Assembly: GCA_905250115.1 (NCBI GenBank)
Contig: CAJNOI010000241.1
Location: 1 to 64,000 of the forward strand
DNA: 64,000 nt
Reading direction: 5' to 3'
From: Adineta steineri
Taxonomy: Eukaryota > Rotifera > Eurotatoria > Adinetida > Adinetidae
Shown here: piece after piece, positions 10,261-18,469 of the stretch
Layout of the letters: each line of letters starts with the position of its first letter
Numbering within the stretch: position 1 is the first letter of the stretch
Position numbers and translations under genes: made by a program
The notes under the pieces: generated by a model
Seen by the model: only the letters and a program-made list of their open reading frames with translations
Database searches by the model: none
Told to the model about the DNA's origin: nothing

Positions 10261-11245
10261 ATTTATCTAAATTAGTAAGTAATCCCTTGGAAAATTCTCT
10301 GTATTATCCTAGTAATTTGAATCTCGAACGGTTAGTATTACCGTTATACTTACGACAGAAATATTATTCTGATAACCAGTTGAACGAACTAATGCAATAA
10401 GTTTATTTTTTAATTCTTCTTGATTCCAGCCATGTAGCTGCTTTTGCAATATTATTTCTTTGATTTTCTTATTCGAAAGTGTATATTGTTCAAGAGCATC
10501 TCTTAATGTAACAGTTTCGCCAGCCACTTTTGCCTTTGCCGATGGAATAACAGCAACACGCCACCAATGTTCACAAATGTAAGGTGATAAATCAATGGAA
10601 AAATAGAACTCAGTCACAATACGGGACTTTGTTATAGTACGAGTTTGCCAGTTACCTTTAGTGTGTCGATAACTTTCCCTCTCTCTTATAATACTACAAA
10701 CAGAAAAGATACACATGATAGAAATTATCTAGATTCAGCGAAATATTTATTCTGACGCATTTGTTGAAAGTACAAATACCTCTATATAATAACCACGAAT
10801 ATTGACATCTAATTTCGGTTTCTCATTGAGATAAGTCATGAAATAAAGCCATAATTGATCAGGATTTTTATCAATAAGTTGATCAAATGAAAGTACACCT
10901 TTTCGATTACGTTCTATTTCTGCTTTGGATGCTTCTGTATATGGAGTAACATCATTATGAAATGAAACAGCTCCATTAGGTACAATTGATACATCAAAAT
11001 AGTTTGGTGGGAGATCATCGATGTCAGATGCAAATTGACTGATAAATGTATTGTAAGTTTGCAGTTCTAGATTTGTGTTAAATGGTAACACAGATTTATC
11101 GAAAGTTGAAGTAGAATCTATTGGGACTGTCCATACTGGTGAAATAGATGTGGAGTAGTCTTCAGTAGTAACATTATTTGAAACAGTATTCTTGTTTGCC
11201 ATATGTACGACTTATTTCTTTCCAATCTTCTTGAACAAAAGCTTT

Positions 11246-11254
11246 ATATATAAA
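11246..11254 (-). promoter_or_regulatory. Candidate TATA box
   Basis: TATATAAAG on the minus strand, about 45 bp before the ATG at 11202. Confidence 0.4.
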
Positions 11255-11456
11255 TATAGTATGATGATAATGCTAAAATTTACACAAATCTGTATAACAC
11301 ATGCTGATTCACGTCCAAAGTGCTTTTTGTAGTATGACAAGAGATGAATAAGATATAGTCACTCTTAAATGAAACAAAAAAGCATGTGTAGATAATGCAC
11401 ATATCCTTAGAATGAAATAAATGACATCACTCGTACTTAGCGCATACATACAATAC

Positions 11457-11522
11457 TTGAAGGTGGATGTGGGTGGATGATGATGTAAAAAAGTGTTACT
11501 CACACCCACACCCTCAAGATGG
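11457..11522. repeat. TH repeat, near-complete consensus
   Basis: TTGAAGGTGGATGTGGGTGG ... CTCACACCCACACCCTCAAG followed by ATGG. One of the copies that define the CTCAAGATGG right edge. Confidence 0.85.
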
Positions 11523-11549
11523 TCTTCGCCTTCGATGACAACCAAATGA

Positions 11550-12545
11550 CACTCATTGTAGATTCTCCATTTATATATCTGTTTTTTTCTTATTCTTTTC
11601 CCTCAACATGACACAAAGAGAAAAACACTGTTCTCGAGAAGTTCTAGTTAAAGATAAAAAAAATAATCGATTTCAGATTTGAATAACGAAAAGAACTGGT
11701 TAAATTATCTGATATCTTTCATTTAATTTTTATTCACTTCGAAAAATCCAAGATGAAATTTAGATTCGAAATGAAGAAATAAGTTTTTAGATTTTTTAGA
11801 AAAATCCTTTGCTATTAGTACAGAAGAACGTGATGGAGAGAAAAGAAAATTAATCAACGAACGTGTCTTCACTCAAAATAAAATATCAGGTATCGTGATC
11901 AATAAACAACTGACGTTAATGAAGAAGTCATGACTATTTTGATGTTTTTTTATTTAAATCTATTTTGTCAGGACTCGTTTCTAGTCACGTACTTTATTTC
12001 TCTAGATTTAAGAAGTTTTCTTTGAATATTTTAGTTTGTTTCTCTATGAAAACTCACTAAAAATATCTTAAGAAAAGATGTTTATCACGACGTGGTGAAT
12101 TTTTCTCCGAAACAGCGCAAAGATGTGTGGTTTTAAATCTAATATCCACGTTGTGTGTGAAGATGAAACCAAAATCAACATTCACACCTTCAAACAGTTC
12201 ATTTCGCCTCTGATTATAACTGAAATAGATAAATGCTACGGAGCTATTTTAATCAATCTAAATATCAATTTTATCATCGAATTTTGTTATTATTATTGCA
12301 ACTTTGTAAGCAATTATTACTCATAACAACTTTAGCAAGTACATGCCTTCGATAAACGTTGCTGTCGTCATTATCATCAAAAATCATTTTGTTCTGTTTG
12401 TTCGGATGTGATCTTTGTATTTATTATATTTCATCTATTAACATGTTCCAACATCAGAAGTTTTTTTCAATATCATATTTCAATTGTGAATAGACTATAG
12501 TCATGGTATTGACATAGGTGAACAAATCAAATTCTGCTGACGTAA
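11550..12545. other. Intergenic, no convincing gene
   Basis: AT-rich. A 67-codon plus-strand frame at 12123-12326 has low-complexity Ile/Asn/Tyr content and no family match, so I do not call it a gene. Confidence 0.4.
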
Positions 12546-12549
12546 ATCG

Positions 12550-12604
12550 TTGAGGGTGGGTGTGATCATCCATACTTTCAGCCCGCGCTTACACCCACAC
12601 CCAA
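12550..12604. repeat. TH repeat
   Basis: TTGAGGGTGGGTGTGATC opposes GCTTACACCCACACCCAA with a spacer of about 20 bp. Confidence 0.8.
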
Positions 12605-12865
12605 ACAGGTATTTGGGTTTAGTCGAGATATAGTCGAAATAGTACGTCCTCAGAGCTAGAAAAATGGTATATAAAGATGACTCAAATTAATACGTACAAG
12701 TATCATTAAAATCTATCAAAAATGACATCAAAATGTTCGCCTCGCGAAGATCTATTATTCTATGTAGTTTCCAAAGCGATCTCCCGATGAAAAGTTAGTG
12801 GGCTGATTTGTGGTCTTAATGGTCCCCGTCCTTTAACTTTCAAATCAATAATAATCAAGAAATGA

Positions 12866-13665
12866 ATATTGATGAAAATAGTTTTTGGTGCAATGAACAT
12901 TATTGGTATACAGAATATTTCATATCAACCAATTCAATATAAATTTATACAATACTGTATGCATTTGATAATTTTAAACTTCAGTTAAATACAAATAGAT
13001 ATTATAATGAATCAATTAATCATATCAATACATTTAATAATGTAAAAGAATTAACAGTCAATCTTGAAAACTTAATAGAAATCAATCAATGTTATTTTTC
13101 TAGTATTAATTCATTATCACTAGGCCCTTCACTTTTACTTTCTCTTGATAATAGTGAAATGGGATACTCACAGATAAAATATCTTCAAACAGTGGTTAAT
13201 TTATCAAATATTAAACATTTAACTCTATTAGATGGTTTACGATTTGAAACAATAGATTTATTTAAAGAAATATTAAAATCGACAACACAATTGACATCTT
13301 TAAAAACTAAATTATCTGATTTAATATGTTGGTTCGACAATAATGAACTATGCAAATATTTAAATAAATATATTAAAAGATTGAATTTATCGTATACATC
13401 ATTCGAGAATTCAGATCAATTAGAACAATTCTGTAGAATATTCTCTAATCTTGAACAAATTAAATGTTCTACAAATGAATTAGAGACTATATATTTAATC
13501 AAATATTTATCCAAATTAACGTATATACGAACTTATCGATGTTCTAAAATTGATCAAATATTATCGATTAGAAAAGAAATAGAAAAACTTGGATTAGATA
13601 TGACTGCTAGTTTAGGCAATGATGACCGACCGTATAGTTTAATTATTTGGATTAATCAAAATTAA
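12866..13665 (+). pseudogene. Decayed F-box/LRR-type protein gene
   Basis: One plus-strand frame runs from about 12866 (DENSFWCNEHYWYTEYF) to the stop at 13665, broken by an in-frame TAA at about 12938-12940. Downstream, Leu/Ile/Asn-rich segments such as NVKELTVNLENL, IKHLTLLDGL and IKRLNLSYTSF recur about every 25-30 residues. This is the loose leucine-rich-repeat pattern of the large bdelloid F-box family. The N-terminal F-box is missing; the 168 codons from the Met at 13159 are the longest intact part. Substrate-recognition half of an SCF ubiquitin-ligase adaptor by family inference. The family's usual length is roughly twice this. Confidence 0.55.
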
Positions 13666-13755
13666 ATACATATATATATTTCATAATAAGACAAGATTTT
13701 ACATTGCATTGTTTTAATTTTCAAGTTTTTAAATTTTAAAAAAATAATATTCTGT

Positions 13756-13817
13756 TGAAGGTGGGTGTAAGTGTTTCCTCTCTCATCTGTCTGCAACTAC
13801 ACTCACACCCACACTCT
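13756..13817. repeat. TH repeat between convergent gene ends
   Basis: GTTGAAGGTGGGTGTAAGTG opposes ACACTCACACCCACACTCTA. It lies between the stops of the plus-strand F-box/LRR relic (13665) and the minus-strand F-box gene (13896). Confidence 0.8.
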
Positions 13818-13895
13818 AGAAATTATTTCTAGTGTTGTAAAAAAGTCCATTGCACATAATCAGGAGTCGAACATTGACATGAAAATTGAATAGTT

Positions 13896-14672
13896 TTATT
13901 TATATCGTAATAAATCAAGTTCATTAAGCGATACTCTTATAACTGATCCTGCCGTTTGTTGACCATACATAATATCAAGTATATTAATATCTTCTAACGC
14001 TTGTATTTCTTTCCATATAGAATGAGCAGCTTGTCGTATAACATTTCGTAAACGTTTACGTTCATTTTCGATGATAGATTTTCGTATTGTTCTGATATCT
14101 TCGGAATATTCATAGTCTTTATGCATACTCATATATAATTCACAAAAAAGAGTCGTTGTCAAGAATTCAAATTGTGATGGATAATAATGACGAATAAAAT
14201 CTCGACTATCTTTCCCAAAAAATGAAAAACCTTGTCCATGAGTAGCAAATATTGGATTAAGTTTAATTGGATATTTTCGACTAATTCTCTTTATTCGTTT
14301 ATCAGGTAGTGACATAGTTTTCCCTTCTGTGAAATGCCAATGAATACCATTATAATCTGAAATACGTGGATCGAATTCATAACGTTCTTGTTCACCCTTT
14401 AATGGCACTAAATAGAATATTACACCACCATTAATAAAATTCAAATGTTTATACCAACTATGTAACGTTGAAAATCTTGTAATATCTTTATCAAGTTCAT
14501 GACGATTGTATGATACATATTGTTTGACTAACTTTCGAAGACGAATATTACAATTAAAAAATGATTGAAAATTATCTTCTGGTTCCAAATAATCAAAAAT
14601 ACCAATAATTAATTCATTCGGTAAACATTCAAATATTGAAATATTCGACATATTAAACGTGATGTTTGTCAA
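13896..14672 (-). CDS. F-box protein
   Basis: 258 codons in a single exon. Residues about 13-50 (IFECLPNELIIGIFDYLEPE, then FQSFFNCNIRLRKLV) match an F-box: Leu-Pro-x-Glu-Leu, then Ile-Phe-x-Tyr-Leu. F-boxes bind Skp1 and hand substrates to an SCF ubiquitin ligase. The remaining 200 residues are not leucine-rich repeats and match nothing I recognise. They contain many Tyr, Arg and His residues (RHYYPSQFEFL) and would be the substrate side. Two Met codons lie close together; the second (MSNISIFECL) is equally plausible as a start. A TATATAAAA sequence sits about 15-20 bp upstream of the first Met. The gene looks intact, unlike the F-box/LRR relic facing it. Confidence 0.75.
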   Translation of the reverse strand: MTNITFNMSNISIFECLPNELIIGIFDYLEPEDNFQSFFNCNIRLRKLVKQYVSYNRHELDKDITRFSTLHSWYKHLNFINGGVIFYLVPLKGEQERYEFDPRISDYNGIHWHFTEGKTMSLPDKRIKRISRKYPIKLNPIFATHGQGFSFFGKDSRDFIRHYYPSQFEFLTTTLFCELYMSMHKDYEYSEDIRTIRKSIIENERKRLRNVIRQAAHSIWKEIQALEDINILDIMYGQQTAGSVIRVSLNELDLLRYK

Positions 14673-14721
14673 GATGGTTTACTCATTTTATATACGAAAT
14701 GAATTGAAATGAGTCAAAAGA

Positions 14722-14880
14722 AATTTCTGGTATTATTATGCAAGAAATATGCGTCATGTATATTGACTAAGTATTATAAATTATTTCACTTCTTATGTCA
14801 GAAAAAAAGAATTGCAGTAATATCAGTTAAATGTCTTTCTTCATTTTCAATGATAAACATGAAGCAACACAGATTGAAGC
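14722..14880. repeat. 159-bp direct duplication, copy 1
   Basis: Starts AATTTCTGGTATTATTATGC and ends GATTGAAGC. It is nearly identical (a few substitutions) to 16578-16736. It is not obviously coding. Confidence 0.9.
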
Positions 14881-14989
14881 AGATTCAGATGATAAGAATA
14901 ATAAAGATTACATTCATATTTTTTTGTTTATTCTGTTCTTTCTTTTTTTAATCTGTGCTATGAAAATAAAAAATACTGCCTTTAGTCGA

Positions 14990-15045
14990 ATGTAGATTTG
15001 GATGTGGGTATAATTAAACAAGATTCAAACCTACACCTACACCCT
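14990..15045. repeat. TH repeat, degenerate
   Basis: GTAGATTTGGATGTGGGTAT opposes AACCTACACCTACACCCTTC. Confidence 0.65.
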
Positions 15046-15059
15046 TCCTTCTTATTATG

Positions 15060-15347
15060 GTACTCTATATTATTTAATACGATTTGACATGCTAAACTTA
15101 TAAAAATTAGTTTTATGCAGTTTTACGCATTTATTTATCTATTTTTTAATTAATTTTAACTGAATATGCAGCAGAGCAAATATCCATCGAATCTGCAATT
15201 GAAAGAATCTTATGCTCACACTAGGTCTACATGCGACTGGAAGTCGAGATCGTTTTATCGTTCATCTACGATTTTTATTCAATCGTAAATCTTGACTTAA
15301 ATATAGAAATATTACAACATTAGCATATCATGTTATTATACAGAATG
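15060..15347. other. Short intergenic, nothing recognised
   Basis: AT-rich 3' flank of the Cys-rich gene. No open frame of plausible composition. Confidence 0.4.
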
Positions 15348-15887
15348 TTAGTGCATGTCACAGACACATAAATGACCACCACCAAAATAAGAAGCACGAC
15401 CAATAACATCATTACCAGCAGCAACAAGAACAATATCTTCATCACCATAATTATTAAGATAAGTGCCAGGAACACCAATACCAAGACCAGAATGACGACG
15501 AAAGCCAATACAGGTAGCGCCAGCAGCTTTTGTAAAAAGCTTGTAGGCACCACAATCAGGACAGTCGCGACACTCACGACATATACGACCGTGACGACAG
15601 TCATGACACTCACGACACATACGACCGGTACTACATTCATGACACTGACGACCATCACGACATTCATGACACTCACGATCGTCACGATTGTTACGATGGA
15701 TGTGGTCATGACCGTCACGATAATTGTGTTCATGACCGCGCCAGCGAGTCAAATCATTCGCATTCGCATTCCCATTTCTGCAGTTGCAGAACCAATTCCA
15801 CATGTTCCGGTCACCGTTAAAATGCCAATCACGACACATGCCACATTTGTCACAACGACTACCATTACAAGGAAGTTGGTGGTTCAT
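15348..15887 (-). CDS. Cysteine-rich CxxC-repeat protein, unknown function
   Basis: The reading frame from the Met at 15887 gives 179 residues. Near the N-terminus is a CDKCGMCRDW block followed by an aromatic-rich segment (MWNWFCNCR). Residues about 65-125 hold tandem RECHEC/RMCRECHDC-type units with CxxC and CxxxxCxxC spacing and many Asp, Arg and His. The C-terminal third is Gly-rich and ends in HLCVCDMH. The Cys pairs could bind metal or form disulfides. No signal peptide is visible from this start. The frame is open further upstream without another ATG, so a spliced 5' exon is possible. The antisense frames read as Thr/Val low complexity and are shadows. I know of similar Cys-rich families in bdelloids but no function. 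Confidence 0.55.
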   Translation of the reverse strand: MNHQLPCNGSRCDKCGMCRDWHFNGDRNMWNWFCNCRNGNANANDLTRWRGHEHNYRDGHDHIHRNNRDDRECHECRDGRQCHECSTGRMCRECHDCRHGRICRECRDCPDCGAYKLFTKAAGATCIGFRRHSGLGIGVPGTYLNNYGDEDIVLVAAGNDVIGRASYFGGGHLCVCDMH

Positions 15888-16000
15888 GTTAGATACAGAA
15901 AATTCTTGAGGTTCTAAATGAAAATAATAGGCAGTCACAAAATCATACAGGGCATAGATGATGATCTTATAAGAAGTCTGTTCAGATGATCGTGATAAAC

Positions 16001-16042
16001 TAGAGTGAGCGTGAGTGTATTTCTCTTATACTCACATCCTAC
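16001..16042. repeat. TH repeat, short
   Basis: GAGTGAGCGTGAGTGTATTT opposes CTTATACTCACATCCTAC with almost no spacer. It lies just upstream of the Cys-rich gene. Confidence 0.55.
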
Positions 16043-16514
16043 TGAGTTTCACAACTTCATAGTGTTCTACAAGTTCTCGCTCGACGATGAGTGAGAAAAG
16101 TGTAAGAACAACACCCGAAAGATATGTTGTAAATCTAGACAGATCATTTGATATAACTTACTTAATTGACTTGATTAAGCAGTGCTCTGAAATGAGAAAG
16201 CTGCTGAGAATAGAGTATTTATAGTGTCACCAAGCGTTATCAGAGACCTCTTTCTCCTTTGTCTAAATAAAAATCGCAATGAAGTGAATCATCACTCTGT
16301 AATCTCATGATTCTTATCAACAAGGAAAAGGAAGTGACGGAAAGGACGGGGGCGTATAAGAAGCGCAATTGGCCCATTAGGATTTTTTATTCACAGACAC
16401 ATTGAATCATATATCATTTCATAGAGCACGTTCAGACAAGCATTTTTCTACTAAATTCATACGGTTTTGGTTGGATCTAAGAATTTTTAGAGCATTTAGA
16501 AAAATGCTCATGTT

Positions 16515-16576
16515 TTTGAGGGTGTGGATGGGCGTTGTTATCTCATACATCCATTACGCACACCCACACCCACCGT
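16515..16576. repeat. TH repeat at a duplication edge
   Basis: TTTTGAGGGTGTGGATGGGC opposes GCACACCCACACCCACCGTC. Its right edge abuts the first base of the 159-bp duplicate at 16578. Confidence 0.85.
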
Positions 16577-16577
16577 C

Positions 16578-16736
16578 AATTTCTGGTATTATTATGCAAG
16601 AAATATGCGTCATGTATATTGACTAAGTATTATAAATTATTTCACTTCCTATGGCAGAAAAAAAGAATTGCAGTAATATCAGTTAAATTTCTTTCTTCAT
16701 TTTCGATGATAAACATGAAGCAACACAGATTGAAGC
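16578..16736. repeat. 159-bp direct duplication, copy 2
   Basis: Near-identical to 14722-14880 in the same orientation. Flanking sequence differs on both sides, so the borders are sharp. Confidence 0.9.
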
Positions 16737-16739
16737 CGG

Positions 16740-17285
16740 TCTAATCTGCGATTACTTCGCTTTAAAAGTAATAGTAGAAATGCAAATCACCTTCTGAACT
16801 CTGGAGACTACTAACTCGCTCATGTGCGATATAATTTTGTGACAAGAACAATAAAATCTTGATGCTTTTTTCAAGTTTCATGGCTAAAGAAAGGCGCTAT
16901 TTGTTATCACAAAATAAATGGAGAAAATGCATATTTTTTTAGGTTTCGTTCTATAATGTAACATTATCTGGGACGTATATATGAAGGTTTGCTCTTATCT
17001 CTTCCAAACAGAGAAAAAACCCATTCAAGTTAAATGATATTATTATCAGTTGAAAATAAAATAAGGAGTTTTTACCAACTTGGGCTATTCACTTTTTTTG
17101 TCCCTCTTTCAAGATCGATAGAATAAAAACTTCATTTAACTTTGCCTACAATCCGTGAATCAGGTATCTTCTACACTTTTATACACTTCGTAGAGAGACA
17201 CCACTTGCAACACATACATAAAACAGACACAATAATAGCTACTTTGTGATTGAATGTGGGGCAGTTCCATATTAGTTCCGATCCT
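16740..17285. other. Intergenic, nothing recognised
   Basis: No plausible open frame or RNA gene seen. A few short stop-interrupted frames only. Confidence 0.4.
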
Positions 17286-17287
17286 AG

Positions 17288-17910
17288 GAACTGATCTGTT
17301 CCACTAGTTCTTTGATAGGAACTAATCTATATTCAATAGTTCTTCAGAATGAATGAATTGAAGCTGCCGCTTCTTTCTATATTTTTCTTCGTTTTATATA
17401 GCTTTTGTGTCTAACTTTTGTATTCCCATCTCTATATGCTCAGTGATGCAGTGAAACAAAGTGATTATTCACTGATTTATCTAGCGCGAGACTAAGGGTG
17501 GCGGCTTCTTCCCGGAGAACGATTTTGCCTTCCAGAAAACTGCAGTTTTTGTGCTTATACAATGTATTTGTCCTCTTAGAAATCGCCATCGTACTCTCGA
17601 AAGGAAAAGCCTAGATAAAACACTGGTTTTCTATTTTTTATAGAAAAAGTAAAAATCTATTTTATACGAACTAAAGCAGTTTCTTGTACTATCGATACCA
17701 TAACAAAATAGAACTCAATACATGCAATTGCATTTCTTTGTAGCATTCAAAAAATTGAGACTCATTTGTCGACACTTATAATCATCGATTAATACATGTT
17801 TCAGTCTTTTCCTTTTTTATTTCAAACACGACATGCTACCATTCGTGTTGAATAAATTAGTTCTAAAATAGATCAGCTCCTATCAAAGAACTGTTAGAAT
17901 AGATCGGTTC
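17288..17910. mobile_element. Candidate MITE with inverted ends
   Basis: The segment 17305-17329 (AGTTCTTTGATAGGAACTAA...) reappears inverted at 17868-17892 with two mismatches. The similarity extends outwards through a GAACTGATCTGTTC-like block on both sides. The interior of about 540 bp has no coding frame. No target duplication was identified. Confidence 0.5.
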
Positions 17911-17924
17911 GAATCAAAAGGATT

Positions 17925-18005
17925 GTTATGGATGTAATGATAATACTCACATCTTACATTCACATCCACCCACCCCACACCCACATCCACACTCTCACCT
18001 ATATT
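17925..18005. repeat. TH repeat, C-rich arm dominant
   Basis: A weak G arm (GTTATGGATGTAATG) precedes a long C-rich arm (ACATCCACCCACCCCACACC, CCACATCCACACTCTCACC). It adjoins the right end of the inverted-repeat element. Confidence 0.65.
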
Positions 18006-18074
18006 TTCACCCATGTCCACTTCTAACTTATACTCACACTCATAGTTACATCTCCACTTCTTGCTCGTAGTCAC

Positions 18075-18465
18075 GCACAGTGACAGACTGTTGTCTTCAA
18101 TAAAAAAGAAAACTTTTTTGGAGTATGTTTTTCACTTTTTTCTCTCACTGTTTCTAGAGAACATGCGGGCATCTATCAAGTGTACAGTTTTAGCTTCATA
18201 ATTTTATCAGCAGTCGAGTCTGAAAGAACTTCTTATTGCTCTTCTTGTAGAGACTTTGACAGCGCATCTTTTGAGGAAAGTCGGAATTATATGGACTATC
18301 TATGGGTGAAATGTTTTCAAAACTAGTCGTGTTACAATCATTATGTTTCACCCAGTATATGCAGTATCCTTCAAATCACTTTCAATCGTGAATTCTTTAA
18401 ATCTCTGTAGCTATTATTTAGATATAATTTGTTAGCAGTTTTGGCACTGGATCTTTCCTTATTAA
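18075..18465. other. 5' flank of the ART-TPR gene
   Basis: No open frame. Contains T-rich tracts and should hold the promoter of the gene starting at 18470, but no clear TATA box was seen. Confidence 0.35.
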
Positions 18466-18469
18466 GATC

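Larger units (their letters stand above)
8162..11202 (-). pseudogene. Conserved membrane protein of unknown function, split by a mobile element
   Basis: Exons 11202-10780, about 10680-10354 (strong GTAAGT donor), 10197-10021, then 8269-8162 beyond an insertion; outside the element these total about 344 codons in one frame. The N-terminal half is soluble (NFDVSIVPNG-like segments, an IRGYYIE strand before the first intron). The third exon holds a hydrophobic stretch, VLCCISCLCLIFGPIYYCL, as a membrane anchor. The tail includes YMMMKPADTFLQLNAQMI. I recall related fungal and amoebal proteins with the same layout but know no function. The second exon start is the least certain boundary. A 1749-bp element sits in the last exon and supplies a premature stop at 9997-9999. 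A TATATAAAG box lies at about 11254-11246. Confidence 0.65.

Noticed and set aside
15372..15917. 181-codon plus-strand Thr-rich frame and a 137-codon Val-rich minus frame
   Set aside because: Low-complexity shadows of the Cys-rich repeat gene.
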